Shown: in pieces, positions 1 to 10,702 of the stretch
Numbering within the stretch: position 1 is the stretch's first letter
Layout of the letters: every line of letters begins with the position of its first letter
From: Proteiniclasticum sediminis
Lineage (GTDB): Bacteria; Bacillota; Clostridia; Clostridiales; Clostridiaceae
Direction: 5' to 3'
Assembly (NCBI RefSeq): GCF_018128025.1
Contig: NZ_JAGSCS010000009.1
Span: 39,568-103,567, forward strand
DNA: 64,000 nucleotides
Notes under the pieces: generated by a model
Database searches by the model: none
What the model saw: only the letters and a program-made list of their open reading frames with translations
What the model was told of the DNA's origin: nothing
Made by a program: the position numbers and the translations under genes

Positions 1-738
1 TTCCTTCTTGTCGTCTTCCTTCTCAATCATAACCTCCACATCGTTGGCATGATTGGTCAGTGTCATGAACAGCTTGAAGTGCTCGATAAGTACTTTTGCT
101 GCAAGACTTATGGCTTCTTCAGTCAAAATGGTCCCATTGGTCCATAGCTCAAGAGTCAACTTGTCATAATCCGTGATCTGACCGACTCTTGTGTTATCCA
201 CAGTGAAGTTTACACGCTTCACTGGGGTGTAGATCGAATCCATGGGGATGGTGGAGATGGCCAGAGCATCGGATTTGTTCCGAGCCTGGGACACATAACC
301 GCGTCCTCTGTCCACGTTGATTTCGATGTACAGCTTTGCATCCTCTTCCAGGGTGGCAATGTAGAGATCCTTGTTGACAATCTCCACGTCGCCGTCTGTC
401 TTGATATCGCCTGCGGTGACAACACCGGGTCCCTTGGCATCTACATAGATCTTGCGGGGGCCTTCGCCGTTCATCTTGATGTACAGGCCCTTCAGGTTCA
501 GGATCAGCTCCGTCACATCCTCGCGGACGCCGGGAACTGTGGAGAACTCATGAAGGACACCGTCAATCTTGACGGAACTGGGGGCAACGCCAGGCAGGGA
601 GGACAAAAGCATTCTTCTCAATGCATTACCTAAAGTAATTCCATAGCCTCTCTCGAGAGGTTCCACTACGAACTTACCATAGGTTCCATCTTCGCTGGTT
701 TCCACACACTGAATTTTTGGCTTCTCTATTTCAAACAT
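1..738 (-). CDS. rpoA: RNA polymerase alpha subunit, C-terminal part cut off by window edge
   Basis: Alpha forms the dimer on which beta and beta' assemble, and its C-terminal domain contacts UP elements and activators. The 246 visible codons begin [10 protein letters not shown] and include the assembly-domain signature [20 protein letters not shown]. They stop at the acidic linker, so the C-terminal DNA-binding domain lies outside the window. The ATG at 738 follows a GGAGG-like site. It is the last visible gene of the S10-spc-alpha cluster, downstream of rpsK. The rpsD gene that often lies between rpsK and rpoA in Clostridia is absent; only about 90 noncoding bases separate them. Confidence 0.97.
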   Translation of the reverse strand, partial: MFEIEKPKIQCVETSEDGTYGKFVVEPLERGYGITLGNALRRMLLSSLPGVAPSSVKIDGVLHEFSTVPGVREDVTELILNLKGLYIKMNGEGPRKIYVDAKGPGVVTAGDIKTDGDVEIVNKDLYIATLEEDAKLYIEINVDRGRGYVSQARNKSDALAISTIPMDSIYTPVKRVNFTVDNTRVGQITDYDKLTLELWTNGTILTEEAISLAAKVLIEHFKLFMTLTNHANDVEVMIEKEDDKKE

Positions 739-830
739 TAATTAACCCTCCTCAGATTATTGGCAACTGTCTGAGGGCAACTGATTCCAGATCCCAGATC
801 TCTCGTCCAGGTAACCGTTGAAACTTTAAG

Positions 831-1232
831 CTATACTCTTCTTCTCTTCGGAGGTCTGCATCCGTTGTGCGGAATTGGCGTAACATCCTTGATCAGTGTA
901 ACTTCAAGTCCTGCAGCCTGCAGTGAACGGATGGCTGCTTCTCTACCTGAACCAGGTCCCTTGACGTAAACTTCAACACTCTTCAAACCGTGCTCCATAG
1001 CTGCCTTAGCGGCTGTCTCAGCGGCCATCTGGGAAGCGTAAGGTGTGCTCTTTCTGGAGCCTCTGAATCCGAGGGATCCTGAGCTGGACCAGGAAAGCGC
1101 ATTTCCTGCGGCATCGGTGATGGTGATGATGGAGTTGTTGAAAGTAGACTGAATATGGGCCTGACCATGTTCAATGTTCTTTCTTTCTCTTCTTCTTCTA
1201 ACGACTTTCTTTGCATTCTTAGCTGCTGCCAT
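831..1232 (-). CDS. rpsK: 30S ribosomal protein S11 (uS11)
   Basis: S11 sits on the 30S platform beside the mRNA exit channel and binds 16S rRNA with S18 and S21. The protein is 133 residues, normal for the family. It has a basic start ([12 protein letters not shown]), the core [22 protein letters not shown] segment (here [18 protein letters not shown]) and the conserved tail [13 protein letters not shown]. It lies 12 bases after rpsM and is presumably co-transcribed with rpsM, rpmJ and infA. Confidence 0.98.
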   Translation of the reverse strand: MAAAKNAKKVVRRRRERKNIEHGQAHIQSTFNNSIITITDAAGNALSWSSSGSLGFRGSRKSTPYASQMAAETAAKAAMEHGLKSVEVYVKGPGSGREAAIRSLQAAGLEVTLIKDVTPIPHNGCRPPKRRRV

Positions 1233-1244
1233 TTTCTTCCCTCC

Positions 1245-1613
1245 TTACTTCTTCTTATTTGCGATGGTCTTCTTGGGACCCTTTCTGGTTCTTGCATTGG
1301 TCTTGGTCTTCTGTCCGCGGACGGGAAGTCCCTTTCTGTGTCTGATGCCTCTGTAGCATCCGATTTCTACAAGTCTCTTGATGTTCAGGGCTACTTCTCT
1401 TCTGAGATCGCCTTCCACCTTGATGTTCTTGCCGATATAGTCTCTGATTGCATTAACTTCTTCTTCAGAAAGATCCTTAACTCTGGTGTCCCCGTTTACT
1501 CCGGTTTCCTTGAGGATGGTTCTTGCTGTAGACAGTCCGATGCCGTAAATGTAGGTCAAACCTACTTCGACTCTTTTTGCCTTTGGCAGGTCAACACCTG
1601 ATATTCTTGCCAT
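1245..1613 (-). CDS. rpsM: 30S ribosomal protein S13 (uS13)
   Basis: S13 is a head protein of the small subunit that bridges to L5 and L31 and reaches the P-site tRNA with its basic tail. The protein is 122 residues, starts [10 protein letters not shown], has the helix-hairpin-helix region [17 protein letters not shown], and ends with the lysine-rich tail [11 protein letters not shown]. The ATG follows AGGAGGTG. It is followed directly by rpsK. Confidence 0.98.
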   Translation of the reverse strand: MARISGVDLPKAKRVEVGLTYIYGIGLSTARTILKETGVNGDTRVKDLSEEEVNAIRDYIGKNIKVEGDLRREVALNIKRLVEIGCYRGIRHRKGLPVRGQKTKTNARTRKGPKKTIANKKK

Positions 1614-1651
1614 GTAATTCTACACCTCCTGGTATACTCGAAATTTACTCT

Positions 1652-1783
<132 letters not shown>

Positions 1784-2002
1784 TTACTTTGCCCTCCAGG
1801 TGATCCGTCCTTTTGAAAGGTCGTATGGGCTCAATTCTATTGTCACCCGGTCTCCTGGAAGAATTCTGATAAAGTTCATCCGCAATTTTCCTGAGAGATG
1901 CGCGTTGATGATGTGTCCGCTTTCCAGCTCCACCACAAACTGCGCATTGGGAAGTGATTCCTTGACCACGCCCTGCATCTCAATAACATCTTCTTTTGAC
2001 AT
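1784..2002 (-). CDS. infA: translation initiation factor IF-1
   Basis: IF-1 blocks the 30S A site during initiation and helps IF-2 and IF-3. The product is a 72-residue single OB-fold (S1-like) protein beginning [20 protein letters not shown] and ending [10 protein letters not shown]. The open frame extends further upstream, but this ATG gives the exact family length; AGGAGG lies about 12 bases before it, overlapping the end of the KOW gene. It is linked to the KOW gene upstream and rpmJ downstream. Confidence 0.97.
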   Translation of the reverse strand: MSKEDVIEMQGVVKESLPNAQFVVELESGHIINAHLSGKLRMNFIRILPGDRVTIELSPYDLSKGRITWRAK

Positions 2003-2009
2003 AAGGTAA

Positions 2010-2282
2010 TCATACCTCCTTCGCCTCAAGCTCCAAGAGCTTGAATATATTGGGTAAGCATTTCTCATCCCTGGACATAATTCCTTGAACCACGTCCGCG
2101 TCTGCCTTCGTAAGAATCCAAAGATGTTTTTTGTTCTTCCGCTTTCGTCTCGTGAAATTGAACTTCTGCCCGTCCATGAGAGCCACGTGGAAGTCGTCCA
2201 GGACGTCTGCCACGATGTACAGCTTACCGCTGTCCCGGCCTTTTTTGGATCGGACGAGCCATCCAACCAGTTCTTTGTTCAA
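2010..2282 (-). CDS. KOW-domain RNA-binding protein (L14e/L27e-like)
   Basis: A small KOW-type protein of the kind found between map and infA in many Clostridia. Its function is not established; a ribosome or RNA role is inferred from the fold and location. The KOW-like motif is [19 protein letters not shown], followed by a basic run [13 protein letters not shown]. The frame opens at a GTG at 2312 just after the map stop, but that start has no ribosome site. The TTG at 2282 is preceded by GGGGGAACAATTA and gives a 90-residue protein starting [10 protein letters not shown], so I prefer it. Confidence 0.82.
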   Translation of the reverse strand: MNKELVGWLVRSKKGRDSGKLYIVADVLDDFHVALMDGQKFNFTRRKRKNKKHLWILTKADADVVQGIMSRDEKCLPNIFKLLELEAKEV

Positions 2283-2314
2283 TAATTGTTCCCCCGTTCC
2301 TTCTTCAGCCACTT

Positions 2315-3064
2315 CTAAAGAAGTGTGGTGATCAGCGGACCGTCCTCTGTGATGATGACCGTGTTTTCATAGTGCGCAGACAATTTTCCGTCTCGAGTAA
2401 CCGTTGTCCAGTTGTCCTCCAGCACTTTGACATGGTACAAGCCCACATTGACCATGGGCTCAATGGCCAGTGCCATTCCTGCCCGCAGCTTCGGTCCCCG
2501 AAGTGCTGTTCCGTAGTTGGGGATGCTTGGTGCCTCATGAAGATCCCGCCCAATCCCGTGTCCGGTAAAATCGCGCACGACGCTGAATCCGTTGGATTCG
2601 ATATGCTTCTGAATGGCTGCGGAAATGTCGCCCAGATGCTGGCCGACCTTTGCCTGTTCCAGCCCTTTGAAGAAACTCTCCTCCGTAATCTTGATCAGCC
2701 GGTCAGCTTCTTCCGAAACCTGACCCACTCTGAAGGTCCGGGCTGCGTCCCCGTGAAACCCCTGGAGCAATGCCCCACAGTCCACGGAAATGATGTCGCC
2801 TTCCTTCAAAATTACCGCTTTGCTCGGAATCCCGTGAATGACCACATGATTCACCGAGGCGCAGATGGAACCGGGAAAGCCGTTATAATTCTTGAAGGAT
2901 GGAATTGCTCCATGCTCCATTATAAATTCTTCCGCGATTTTGTCCAGAGCCAAGGTGGAAATTCCGGGTCTAATCTGAGACTCCAACAGCTTCAGCGTTT
3001 CGCCGACCAAACGTCCAGCGTTCTTCATGAGCTCGATCTCTCGAGCGGTTTTAATGTTAATCAT
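2315..3064 (-). CDS. map: type I methionine aminopeptidase
   Basis: Removes the initiator methionine from nascent proteins when the next residue is small; a dinuclear-metal enzyme. The 249-residue protein starts [20 protein letters not shown]. Metal ligands of the pita-bread fold are visible in [18 protein letters not shown] (two Asp), [11 protein letters not shown] (His), AIEPMV (Glu) and [10 protein letters not shown] (Glu). It lacks the N-terminal SEC-C zinc extension found in some clostridial paralogues. Its start overlaps the end of adk by 8 bases, which supports translational coupling and this ATG over the upstream in-frame one. Confidence 0.97.
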   Translation of the reverse strand: MINIKTAREIELMKNAGRLVGETLKLLESQIRPGISTLALDKIAEEFIMEHGAIPSFKNYNGFPGSICASVNHVVIHGIPSKAVILKEGDIISVDCGALLQGFHGDAARTFRVGQVSEEADRLIKITEESFFKGLEQAKVGQHLGDISAAIQKHIESNGFSVVRDFTGHGIGRDLHEAPSIPNYGTALRGPKLRAGMALAIEPMVNVGLYHVKVLEDNWTTVTRDGKLSAHYENTVIITEDGPLITTLL

Positions 3065-3710
3065 GGATTCCACCCAAAATGTCATTGATGTCATTGAACA
3101 CTTCGTTGATGGCCTGGGTACCGTCCACGGACTTCAAAATGCCCTTGCGGGTGTAGTAGTCGATGAGGGGCAGGGTCTGGAAATCATATATCTCCAGTCT
3201 CTCCTCCACGGTTTCCCGGCTGTCATCCTTCCGCTGAATCAGTTCTGATCCGCAGTCGTCACAGGTGTCTTTCTGCATTGGCGGGTTGAACTCCAGATGG
3301 TAGGAAGCTCCACAGTTCTGGCAAACCCTTCGTCCAGTCATCCGCTGGATGATGAACTCCCGGGGAACCGTGATCAGGAGCGCCACATCAATCTTTTTCC
3401 CATCCTGATTAAGCAACTCTTCCAGGACATCTGCCTGGTTGATCGTTCTTGGAAATCCGTCAAGCAAAAATCCGTTCTTGGTGTCTTCTTCCTTTAGCCT
3501 GTTCTTGACCAGATCAATGGTTACGGTATCCGGAACGAGAAGTCCCTTGTCCATGTAACTCTTGGCGAGCACACCCAGTTCCGTTCCTCCCGAAATATTC
3601 TTCCGGAAGATGTCTCCGGTGGAGACATGGGGAATGGCATACTTGTTGCTGATTGACTGGGCCTGGGTTCCTTTACCGGCGCCAGGAGGACCCAATAAAA
3701 TAATTCTCAA
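3057..3710 (-). CDS. adk: adenylate kinase
   Basis: Interconverts AMP + ATP and two ADP. The P-loop is [11 protein letters not shown]. The LID domain carries a structural zinc site with Cys-x2-Cys twice (CQNC and CDDC), typical of Firmicutes enzymes. In-frame ATGs exist at 3731 and 3719, but neither has a well-spaced ribosome site. A GGAG nine bases before the TTG at 3710 gives a 217-residue protein beginning [10 protein letters not shown], which matches the usual N terminus. I therefore choose the TTG. It lies between secY and map, the standard spc-operon order. Confidence 0.95.
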   Translation of the reverse strand: MRIILLGPPGAGKGTQAQSISNKYAIPHVSTGDIFRKNISGGTELGVLAKSYMDKGLLVPDTVTIDLVKNRLKEEDTKNGFLLDGFPRTINQADVLEELLNQDGKKIDVALLITVPREFIIQRMTGRRVCQNCGASYHLEFNPPMQKDTCDDCGSELIQRKDDSRETVEERLEIYDFQTLPLIDYYTRKGILKSVDGTQAINEVFNDINDILGGIHD

Positions 3711-3733
3711 CGGTATCATCTCCAAATTCATTA

Positions 3734-5011
3734 CTACTTCAGGAATCCCTTATAGTGTCTCATGACCAGCTGAGATTCCAGCTGCCGCATCGTATCCAGT
3801 GCCACACCTGCCATGATGAAGATTACCGTTCCTCCAAAGGCCAGGCCTTTGAATGCGGTGAATCCCTCGAGGACGATGGGGAAGACGGCGATGGCGGCGG
3901 CGAAGATTCCGCCGACCAGGGCAACCCTGGTGAGGATCTTTTCCAGGTACTTCGCCGTGGCGACTCCTGGTCTGATTCCGGCGACATATCCACCTGACTT
4001 GGCCATGTTTTCGGCCATTTCTTCAGGCTTCATGGTGATTTGCGTATAGAATACCGCAAAGAAAATGACGAGGACGACATATGCGATGATATATCCCCAC
4101 GAATTCACCTTGAAGATACTCCAGCCATTACTGGTCAGCCATTTCAGCACGGTGGATTTCGGGAAGAACTCCGCCAGAGTTGCTGGGAACTGCATGACCG
4201 ACATGGCAAAAATGATGGCGATAACACATGCTGAACTGACGCTTACCGGGATGTGCGAAGACTGTCCCTTGATCTGCTTTGTTCCGCTGACCCGGCCGGC
4301 ATACTGAACAGGGATCTTTCTTTCTCCCAGGGAGAAAGCGACCGTTCCGATAAACAGGGCGAGCATGGCGAGAACGAATAAGGCGAGCATGACGATGTCA
4401 ACAGAACCGCCCCTGTACAGGGTAATGACCTGAGCAGCCATGGTGGGGATACGGGATACGATGTTGATGAAGATCAGAACGGACACGCCGTTTCCAATTC
4501 CATTCTCCGTTATCCGGTCGCCCAGCCAAATCAGGAACATGGATGCTGCAAGCAGGGTCATGATGATGAGGATGGTGTTGAGAAGGGAATCCTTCTCCAC
4601 TGCTCCGGCATTGTAGATCAGCACATAAGTGCCGTATGCCTGAACGATACCGATGGCCACGGCCAGATACTTGGTGTAGTTCTGGATCTTGGCTCTTCCT
4701 TCCTGTCCTTCCTTGGATAGTTGTTCCAGTTTGGGGATGATCACATTCATGAGCTGCATGATGATTGATGCGTTGATGTAAGGTGTGACACCCATGGCAA
4801 AAATACTAAAATTGCCGAAGGCTCCACCGGAGATCAAATCATAAAAACCAACCAGCGTCTGCGAATTTGCCAGCTCTTTTAAGGCTGTCGTGTCAATATT
4901 AGGAACAGCTATAAAATTACCTAGTCTGAAGATGAAGACGATGAACACGGTAAACAGTATCCTTTTGCGCAGGTCCTCAAGCTTCCAAGCATTCTTCAGC
5001 GTCTGTAGCAT
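3734..5011 (-). CDS. secY: preprotein translocase subunit SecY
   Basis: The channel-forming core of the Sec translocon in the cytoplasmic membrane. The product is 425 residues with about ten hydrophobic helices. Landmarks are the N-terminal stretch [35 protein letters not shown] (plug/TM2 region) and the cytosolic loop [15 protein letters not shown]. It shares one base with the rplO stop (overlap at 5011). The partner secE is at 36222-36422 in this window. Confidence 0.98.
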   Translation of the reverse strand: MLQTLKNAWKLEDLRKRILFTVFIVFIFRLGNFIAVPNIDTTALKELANSQTLVGFYDLISGGAFGNFSIFAMGVTPYINASIIMQLMNVIIPKLEQLSKEGQEGRAKIQNYTKYLAVAIGIVQAYGTYVLIYNAGAVEKDSLLNTILIIMTLLAASMFLIWLGDRITENGIGNGVSVLIFINIVSRIPTMAAQVITLYRGGSVDIVMLALFVLAMLALFIGTVAFSLGERKIPVQYAGRVSGTKQIKGQSSHIPVSVSSACVIAIIFAMSVMQFPATLAEFFPKSTVLKWLTSNGWSIFKVNSWGYIIAYVVLVIFFAVFYTQITMKPEEMAENMAKSGGYVAGIRPGVATAKYLEKILTRVALVGGIFAAAIAVFPIVLEGFTAFKGLAFGGTVIFIMAGVALDTMRQLESQLVMRHYKGFLK

Positions 5012-5451
5012 TAAATCACCTCAACTTTTCCTCCGGCAGCTTCGATCTTTTCCTGGGCTGACTTCGAGAATTTAGTAGCCTTAACGGTCAGGGACTTGGT
5101 CAGTTCTCCGTTTCCGAGGATCTTGACGCCGTCAAGAATCTTGGATACGATTCCGGTTTTCTTCAGCAGGGCTTCGGTAACTTCTGTGCCGTTCTCGAAG
5201 ATGTTCAGTCTTTCAACGTTAACTTCTACGATCTGCTTAGCAAAGATGTTGGTGAATCCTCTCTTGGGGAGTCTTCTGTATAGGGGCATCTGTCCGCCTT
5301 CAAATCCGGGCTTGACACCGCCGCCTGTTCTGGCGTTCTGACCCTTGTGACCCTTTCCAGCGGTCTTTCCGAGTCCTGAACCGGTACCTCTTCCTACTCT
5401 CTTCTGAGCTTTTCTGCTGCCTGCAACAGGCTTTAACTCATGTAGTTTCAT
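5011..5451 (-). CDS. rplO: 50S ribosomal protein L15 (uL15)
   Basis: L15 is a 50S protein with a long glycine- and arginine-rich N-terminal extension that threads through 23S rRNA. The 146-residue product starts [20 protein letters not shown], contains the Gly-rich run [20 protein letters not shown], and has the L18e-type C-terminal fold. It sits between rpmD and secY as usual and starts at an ATG after GGAGGTGTACAGAAT. Confidence 0.97.
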   Translation of the reverse strand: MKLHELKPVAGSRKAQKRVGRGTGSGLGKTAGKGHKGQNARTGGGVKPGFEGGQMPLYRRLPKRGFTNIFAKQIVEVNVERLNIFENGTEVTEALLKKTGIVSKILDGVKILGNGELTKSLTVKATKFSKSAQEKIEAAGGKVEVI

Positions 5452-5474
5452 ATTCTGTACACCTCCTCTACCTT

Positions 5475-5654
5475 TTACGCTTCCTCGACTTGAAGAAGAT
5501 ATTCAATCTTCTTGATCATACCTCTGATCTGAGGAGTATCATTATGTTCCATGGTTTTGCCAATCTTGGAAAGTCCCAGAGCCTTCGCCGTGGCGATATG
5601 GTCCTTCTTTCTTCCGATCAGGCTCTTCTTGAGTGTTACCTTAACCTTAGACAA
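5475..5654 (-). CDS. rpmD: 50S ribosomal protein L30 (uL30)
   Basis: A 59-residue protein, below the usual ORF cut-off and read directly from the minus strand. It begins [20 protein letters not shown] and contains [21 protein letters not shown], the L30 signature. There is no ATG: the start is a TTG preceded by GGAGGGGTTTGAC. L30 lies at the 50S surface near 5S rRNA. It is found in its normal position between rpsE and rplO. Confidence 0.94.
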   Translation of the reverse strand: MSKVKVTLKKSLIGRKKDHIATAKALGLSKIGKTMEHNDTPQIRGMIKKIEYLLQVEEA

Positions 5655-5666
5655 GTCAAACCCCTC

Positions 5667-6164
5667 CTATCCTAATATTTCTTCGACGGACTTTCCTCGA
5701 AGCTGTGCAATCTGCTCAGCGGTTCTGAGGTTAGCCAGTCCATTGATGGTCGCCTTTACCATGTTGCTGGGGTTGTTGGATCCCAGGGACTTGGCACGAA
5801 CGTCCTTCAGTCCTGCCAATTCAAGCACCGCTCTAGCGGGGCCTCCGGCGATAACTCCGGTACCTTCGGTGGCGGGCATGATCAGCACTCTTCCGGTGCC
5901 GAAAATTCCATCGATGCTGTGGGGAACGGTGGTTCCGACGATTTCTACGCTAACCAGGTTCTTCTTGGCATCTTCGACGCCTTTTCTGATCGCTTCCGGA
6001 ATTTCGATGGACTTGCCCATACCTACTCCGACGTGGCCGTTTTCATCTCCGACAACTACAAGAGCTGCGAATCTGAAGTTTCTACCGCCCTTAACAACTT
6101 TTGTAACTCTACCTATGTGAACAACTTTTTCTTTTAGGTCTAGTGTGCTAGGATCTATTCTCAC
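5667..6164 (-). CDS. rpsE: 30S ribosomal protein S5 (uS5)
   Basis: S5 lines the mRNA entry tunnel and affects decoding accuracy. The product is 165 residues with the N-terminal double-stranded-RNA-binding-like domain ([20 protein letters not shown]) and a [10 protein letters not shown] loop, followed by the C-terminal domain with the [18 protein letters not shown] segment. The start is a GTG at 6164 with GGAGG eight bases upstream. Confidence 0.98.
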   Translation of the reverse strand: MRIDPSTLDLKEKVVHIGRVTKVVKGGRNFRFAALVVVGDENGHVGVGMGKSIEIPEAIRKGVEDAKKNLVSVEIVGTTVPHSIDGIFGTGRVLIMPATEGTGVIAGGPARAVLELAGLKDVRAKSLGSNNPSNMVKATINGLANLRTAEQIAQLRGKSVEEILG

Positions 6165-6179
6165 TTCGTTATCCTCCTT

Positions 6180-6539
6180 TTAGAATTCTAGTCCAGCTTC
6201 ACGAGCTGCGTTGGCCAGGGCTTCAATTCTTCCGTGGTAAATGTATCCACCTCTGTCAAATACGACAGTCTTGATTCCCTTGTCCAGTGCCTTCTTGGCA
6301 ACCAGAACTCCAACCTTCTCTGCGGCTTCCTTGTTGCTGCCTACTCCATCAAAGTCTTTTTCTACTGATGAAGCAGAAACAAGTGTTACTCCGTTCACAT
6401 CATCGATGATCTGAGCATAGATATTCTTTTCGCTTCTGTATACAGAAAGCCTTGGTCTTTCGGATGTTCCGCTGATCTTCTTACGAACTCTAGCGTGACG
6501 TCTTACTCTGTTCGCTCTTTTATCTTCCTTCTTGAACAT
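6180..6539 (-). CDS. rplR: 50S ribosomal protein L18 (uL18)
   Basis: L18 binds 5S rRNA together with L5 and helps dock it on the large subunit. The 119-residue product starts [20 protein letters not shown], has [20 protein letters not shown] and ends with the family signature [17 protein letters not shown]. It sits between rplF and rpsE. Confidence 0.98.
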   Translation of the reverse strand: MFKKEDKRANRVRRHARVRKKISGTSERPRLSVYRSEKNIYAQIIDDVNGVTLVSASSVEKDFDGVGSNKEAAEKVGVLVAKKALDKGIKTVVFDRGGYIYHGRIEALANAAREAGLEF

Positions 6540-6562
6540 TAAGGTTCACTCCTTTCCTATTT

Positions 6563-7102
6563 CTACTTACCAGTCTTACCAACCTTGCGTCGGATGATTT
6601 CTCCTTCGTACTTGACTCCCTTGCCCTTGTATGGCTCAGGCTTTCTCCAAGCACGAACGTCAGCCGCGATTGATCCCACCAGTTCCTTGTCAATTCCCTT
6701 GATCAGGAGCTTGGTTGGGCTGGCAACTTCGAACTCGATTCCGTCGATGGCATCGAATTCCACGGGATGTGAGTAACCCAGGTTCAGTACGAGCTTCTTG
6801 CCCTGGAGCTGAGCTCTGTAACCAACACCGACCAGTTCCAGGGTCTTGGTGTATCCAGCGGATACGCCCACTACCATGTTGTTGACAAGGGATCGAACGA
6901 GTCCGTGGAGGGCTCTGTTTTCCTTCTCATCGTTGGGTCTTGTCACATTAACCGTACCGTCTTCAACGGTGATGGTGATATTCTTGTGCATAGCCTTTTC
7001 CAGTGTGCCTTTAGGTCCTTTTACTGTTACAACATTTTCTGGTGAAACATTAAAGGTGACTCCGGCAGGAATTGCTATTGGCATTCTACCAATTCTTGAC
7101 AT
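6563..7102 (-). CDS. rplF: 50S ribosomal protein L6 (uL6)
   Basis: L6 lies next to the sarcin-ricin loop and the factor-binding site. The product is 179 residues with two repeated alpha/beta domains. It starts [15 protein letters not shown] and has the C-terminal signature [19 protein letters not shown]. It follows rpsH after 37 bases. Confidence 0.98.
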   Translation of the reverse strand: MSRIGRMPIAIPAGVTFNVSPENVVTVKGPKGTLEKAMHKNITITVEDGTVNVTRPNDEKENRALHGLVRSLVNNMVVGVSAGYTKTLELVGVGYRAQLQGKKLVLNLGYSHPVEFDAIDGIEFEVASPTKLLIKGIDKELVGSIAADVRAWRKPEPYKGKGVKYEGEIIRRKVGKTGK

Positions 7103-7139
7103 TCATCTAACCTCCTGTTAAATAAGATGGCGATCCTGA

Positions 7140-7538
7140 CTACCAAATGTAGCAGATCACTTCTCCACCGAGTCCAAGCTTTCTAGCCTCTCGATCGGCC
7201 AAAACTCCCTTGGATGTTGAAATTACAGCAACTCCAAGACCATTCAGAACCTTTGGAACTTCTTCAGCCTTGCAGTAAACTCTGAGTCCTGGCTTGGAGA
7301 TTCTCTTCAGACCAGTGATAACTCTTTCTTTATTGCTGCCATACTTCAGGGCAATTCTCATCATCGGAACAACACCGTCGTTGTACTCCTCGATGCCCTT
7401 AACATATCCTTCTTCAAGTAATATATTTGCAACCGCCTTCTTAACCTTAGAAGATGGTACTTCCACAACTTCATGTCTAGCAGAATTCGCATTTCTGACT
7501 CTCGTCAAAAGGTCTGCTATAGGATCAGTCATAACCAT
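7140..7538 (-). CDS. rpsH: 30S ribosomal protein S8 (uS8)
   Basis: S8 nucleates the central domain of 16S rRNA; in enterobacteria it also represses the spc operon. The 132-residue product begins [17 protein letters not shown] and ends with the signature [20 protein letters not shown]...GGEVICYIW. The ATG has GGAGG seven bases upstream. Confidence 0.98.
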   Translation of the reverse strand: MVMTDPIADLLTRVRNANSARHEVVEVPSSKVKKAVANILLEEGYVKGIEEYNDGVVPMMRIALKYGSNKERVITGLKRISKPGLRVYCKAEEVPKVLNGLGVAVISTSKGVLADREARKLGLGGEVICYIW

Positions 7539-7566
7539 TTATTTGCCTCCTTTCACTATATCGAGT

Positions 7567-7752
7567 TTACCAGCTTGCCTTCTTGACACCAGGAATTTCT
7601 CCCTTGTATGCAAGTTCTCTAAAGCAAATTCTGCAGATGCCGTATTTCTTCAGCACAGAATGGGGTCTTCCGCAAAGTCTGCATCTGGTGTAAGCCTGTG
7701 TAGGGTATTTCGGGTCTTTCTTCCACTTTTCTATAATAGCCTTACGTGCCAC
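7567..7752 (-). CDS. rpsN: 30S ribosomal protein S14, type Z (zinc-binding, uS14)
   Basis: S14 is assembled late in the 30S head. At 61 residues this is the short zinc-binding form, with the four-cysteine knuckle CRLCGRPHS...CRICFREL; the longer zinc-free S14 is about 90-100 residues. It is located between rplE and rpsH as in other Firmicutes. Confidence 0.98.
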   Translation of the reverse strand: MARKAIIEKWKKDPKYPTQAYTRCRLCGRPHSVLKKYGICRICFRELAYKGEIPGVKKASW

Positions 7753-7767
7753 GTTATTCCCTCCTTA

Positions 7768-8310
7768 TTATTGAGCAAATGGCATTCCGAGGAACCTTAA
7801 CAGTTCTCGTGCTTCTTCGTCAGTCTTCGCTGTTGTTACGAATACGATGTCCATTCCTCTGATTGCATCAATCTTGTCATACTCAACCTCGGGGAATATG
7901 AGCTGTTCCTTGACTCCGATGGTGTAGTTTCCTCTTCCGTCGAATGACTTGTCGGAAACGCCTCTGAAGTCTCTAACTCTGGGAAGAGCGATGTTGATCA
8001 GCTTGTCGGCGAACTGGTACATTTTGGCCTTTCTCAAGGTTACTTTGCAACCAATGGGCATATTCTCTCTTATTTTAAAGTTAGCAACAGACTTCTTGGC
8101 TCTGGTGATGATTGGCTTCTGGCCAGAGATCAGGGTCAGATCCGCTACTGCTGCTTCCAATACCTTTGCATTGTCTTTCGCTTCGCCAACACCCATGTTG
8201 ACGACGATCTTCTCCAGTCTGGGAACTTCCATCACATTCTTGTATGAAAATTTCTCCATCATCTGGGGAACGACTTTCTCATTATAAACTTCCTGTAATC
8301 TTGGAATCAT
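7768..8310 (-). CDS. rplE: 50S ribosomal protein L5 (uL5)
   Basis: L5 binds 5S rRNA and forms the B1b bridge with S13. The product is 180 residues, starts [13 protein letters not shown], and contains the conserved [11 protein letters not shown] and the C-terminal [20 protein letters not shown]. The ATG at 8310 has GGAGG seven bases upstream; the in-frame TTG one codon earlier is less well spaced. Confidence 0.98.
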   Translation of the reverse strand: MIPRLQEVYNEKVVPQMMEKFSYKNVMEVPRLEKIVVNMGVGEAKDNAKVLEAAVADLTLISGQKPIITRAKKSVANFKIRENMPIGCKVTLRKAKMYQFADKLINIALPRVRDFRGVSDKSFDGRGNYTIGVKEQLIFPEVEYDKIDAIRGMDIVFVTTAKTDEEARELLRFLGMPFAQ

Positions 8311-8334
8311 CAATGGTCCTCCTTTCGATATTTA

Positions 8335-8649
8335 CTAAAGTACGGTGCCGCACTTCTTGCATACTCTTACTTTTGTTCCGTCCTCGGTGATCTTCTTGGC
8401 AATTCTGGTCACTGCCTTGCACTTTTCGCAGTACAGCATAACCTTCGCACTGAAAATCGGGGCCTCGGTCTCGAGGATTCCGCCTTCCATGTTCTGTCTG
8501 CTGGGCTTCTTGTGCTTCTTGACGACATTGACGTCTCTGACGAGAACCTTGCCGACCTTGGGAAGAACTGCAATGACTTCGGACACCTTGCCCTTGTCCT
8601 TGCCTGATATTACCATGACCTTGTCATTCTTTTTTACATGAACCTTCAT
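8335..8649 (-). CDS. rplX: 50S ribosomal protein L24 (uL24) with C-terminal zinc-ribbon-like cysteines
   Basis: L24 is an assembly initiator at the 50S exit-tunnel rim. The product is 104 residues from the ATG at 8649 (MKVHVKKNDKVMVISGKDKG, KOW motif). The C-terminal half has two CxxC pairs, CEKC and CKKC, a four-cysteine arrangement that I recall from clostridial L24 and that is lacking in Bacillus subtilis L24. A GTG three codons upstream is too close to the ribosome site. Confidence 0.96.
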   Translation of the reverse strand: MKVHVKKNDKVMVISGKDKGKVSEVIAVLPKVGKVLVRDVNVVKKHKKPSRQNMEGGILETEAPIFSAKVMLYCEKCKAVTRIAKKITEDGTKVRVCKKCGTVL

Positions 8650-8666
8650 CTTAGCCACCTCTCCTT

Positions 8667-9038
8667 CTAAAGAACTTCAGGTGCTAGAGAAAGGATTTTA
8701 GAGAATGTGTCTTTATCTCTAAGCTCTCTTGCAACTGGCCCAAAGATACGGGTACCTTTTGGGTTCTTGTCCTCTTTGATAATTACTGCTGCATTCTCAT
8801 CGAATCTGATGTATGTTCCATCAGGTCTGCGGGTCTCCTTAACAGTACGTACAACGACTGCCTTGATTACCTCACCCTTCTTGACAACTCCACCAGGTGT
8901 TGCACTCTTAACGCTGGCAACGATGATATCTCCTACTCGGGCATATCTTCTACGGGATCCGCCGAGTACCTTTATACACATGATTACTTTTGCTCCGGAA
9001 TTATCCGCAACTTTAAGCAATGTCTGCTGCTGAATCAT
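8667..9038 (-). CDS. rplN: 50S ribosomal protein L14 (uL14)
   Basis: L14 forms intersubunit bridges B5 and B8 and is the docking site of the silencing factor RsfS. The product is 123 residues, begins [20 protein letters not shown] and contains [19 protein letters not shown] and the C-terminal [12 protein letters not shown]. It is placed between rpsQ and rplX. Confidence 0.98.
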   Translation of the reverse strand: MIQQQTLLKVADNSGAKVIMCIKVLGGSRRRYARVGDIIVASVKSATPGGVVKKGEVIKAVVVRTVKETRRPDGTYIRFDENAAVIIKEDKNPKGTRIFGPVARELRDKDTFSKILSLAPEVL

Positions 9039-9062
9039 GATTTACCTCCTTTCAGCTATAAG

Positions 9063-9317
9063 CTACTTAGCTTTTTCGACAATTTCCACAAGTCTCCATC
9101 GCTTGTCCTTGGACAAAGGTCTTGTTTCCATAATCATTACGGTATCATTGATGTTTGCTTCATTATTTTCGTCATGAGCTTTGAACTTCTTTGTGACGTT
9201 CATTGTTTTTCCATACAGGGGGTGTCTGACCTTCGTCTTAACTGCGACGACGATGGTTTTTTCCATCTTATCGGATACTACGACCCCAATTCTGGTCTTA
9301 CGGTTATTTCTCTCCAT
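9063..9317 (-). CDS. rpsQ: 30S ribosomal protein S17 (uS17)
   Basis: S17 is a primary 16S rRNA binder with an OB fold. The product is 84 residues: [20 protein letters not shown] at the start and the signature [20 protein letters not shown] at the end. It follows rpmC by 21 bases. Confidence 0.98.
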   Translation of the reverse strand: MERNNRKTRIGVVVSDKMEKTIVVAVKTKVRHPLYGKTMNVTKKFKAHDENNEANINDTVMIMETRPLSKDKRWRLVEIVEKAK

Positions 9318-9338
9318 GAAGTTGACCTCCTTTCAGGA

Positions 9339-9551
9339 CTAGTTTTCTACAGCCTTAATCTCTTCTTCTCTAATGATGGTTTTAATCTGGGCAATGGATT
9401 TGCGAACTTCCTTAATTCTCATGGGGTTCTCCAACTGCCCGGTAGCAAGCTGAAATCTCAGGTTGAAAAGCTCTTCCTTGAGATCATGAAGCTTAGCAGC
9501 AAGATCTTCAGAGCTGCCGGCTCTCAAATTCTTTAACTCTCTAGCCTTCAT
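9339..9551 (-). CDS. rpmC: 50S ribosomal protein L29 (uL29)
   Basis: L29 is a two-helix coiled-coil protein beside the exit tunnel and part of the trigger-factor/SRP docking area. The product is 70 residues, with KARELKNL at the start and the conserved [20 protein letters not shown]. The start overlaps the rplP stop in a TAATG arrangement, implying translational coupling. Confidence 0.97.
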   Translation of the reverse strand: MKARELKNLRAGSSEDLAAKLHDLKEELFNLRFQLATGQLENPMRIKEVRKSIAQIKTIIREEEIKAVEN

Positions 9552-9985
9552 TATTCTTCACCACCCATTTCTTCAAAATCTCTTCTTGTGACGAACTTCG
9601 TGGTTACAGGAAGCTTATGCTGAGCAAGTCTCATGGCTTCTCTTGCCTTCTCTTCGTCTACTCCTGAAAGTTCAAAAAGAACTCTTCCAGGCTTGACAAC
9701 TGCCACCCAGTACTCCACAGCACCCTTACCGGATCCCATTCTGGTTTCTGCTGGCTTTGCCGTGATTGGCTTATCGGGGAAAATCTTGATCCAGAGTTTT
9801 CCACCTCTTCTGATGTATCTGTTAATGGCTACACGCGCAGATTCGATCTGATTGGATGTGATCCAGCCGCATTCGGTAGCTTGTATTCCATAGTCTCCAT
9901 AGGCAAGGAAATTACCTCTAGTGGCTTTTCCCTTCATTCTGCCTTTTTGAACTTTACGACGTTTAACTCTCTTAGGCATTAACAT
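9551..9985 (-). CDS. rplP: 50S ribosomal protein L16 (uL16)
   Basis: L16 contacts A- and P-site tRNA elbows and is a late-assembly protein. The product is 144 residues, with the start [20 protein letters not shown] and the conserved [20 protein letters not shown]. The first ATG has GGAGG nine bases upstream. It is followed by rpmC with a one-base overlap. Confidence 0.98.
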   Translation of the reverse strand: MLMPKRVKRRKVQKGRMKGKATRGNFLAYGDYGIQATECGWITSNQIESARVAINRYIRRGGKLWIKIFPDKPITAKPAETRMGSGKGAVEYWVAVVKPGRVLFELSGVDEEKAREAMRLAQHKLPVTTKFVTRRDFEEMGGEE

Positions 9986-10016
9986 AGTCGAATTCCTCCT
10001 TTCTTAGTCTATTCTC

Positions 10017-10682
10017 TTAAGCGTTGACAACTTCCTTCGCTTTTTTAACAGGAAGTACCTCGCCCTTGTAGACCCAGACCTTAACTCCGATCTTTCCGTA
10101 TGTGGTGGTTGCTTCTGCAAATCCGTACTGGATATCCGCTCTCAGGGTCTGCAGCGGAATGGTTCCCTCACGGTAGGTTTCTGTTCTGGCGATTTCAGCT
10201 CCGCCCAGTCTTCCGCCGCAAGTGGTCTTCACACCCTTAACGCCTGAAGTTCTCATGGCTCTCTGAATGGTCTGCTTCATGGCTCTACGGAAGGAAATTC
10301 TCTTTTCCAGCTGTGCAGCAATGCTTTCAGCCATGAGCTGTGCATCTCCGTCCACGTTTCTGATTTCAACGATGTTCAGAAGAAGAGTCTTGCCGTTGAC
10401 CAAAGGAAGCATTTCCTTCTTCAGGGCTTCGATTCCTGATCCACCTCTGCCGATGACTACACCAGGCTTTGCGGTATGGATGTTGATCTTCACTCTCTTG
10501 GCTGCTCTTTCGATCTCAACCTGAGAAATTCCAGCGTTGAACAGTCTCTTCTTGATGAATTCTCTTATTTTCTGGTCTTCAATCAGATTGTCTGCAAAAT
10601 TCTTCTTGTCTGCATACCATCTTGCGTTCCAATCCTTGATGACTCCAACTCTAAGTCCATGTGGATTAACTTTCTGTCCCAC
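10017..10682 (-). CDS. rpsC: 30S ribosomal protein S3 (uS3)
   Basis: S3 forms part of the mRNA entry site and has helicase-like function with S4 and S5. The product is 221 residues, begins [20 protein letters not shown], has the KH domain signature [17 protein letters not shown] and the C-terminal signature GIKVWIY-like [14 protein letters not shown]. The start is GTG with AGGAGG about ten bases upstream. Confidence 0.98.
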   Translation of the reverse strand: MGQKVNPHGLRVGVIKDWNARWYADKKNFADNLIEDQKIREFIKKRLFNAGISQVEIERAAKRVKINIHTAKPGVVIGRGGSGIEALKKEMLPLVNGKTLLLNIVEIRNVDGDAQLMAESIAAQLEKRISFRRAMKQTIQRAMRTSGVKGVKTTCGGRLGGAEIARTETYREGTIPLQTLRADIQYGFAEATTTYGKIGVKVWVYKGEVLPVKKAKEVVNA

Positions 10683-10702
10683 TATTTCATTCCCTCCTTT
10701 TC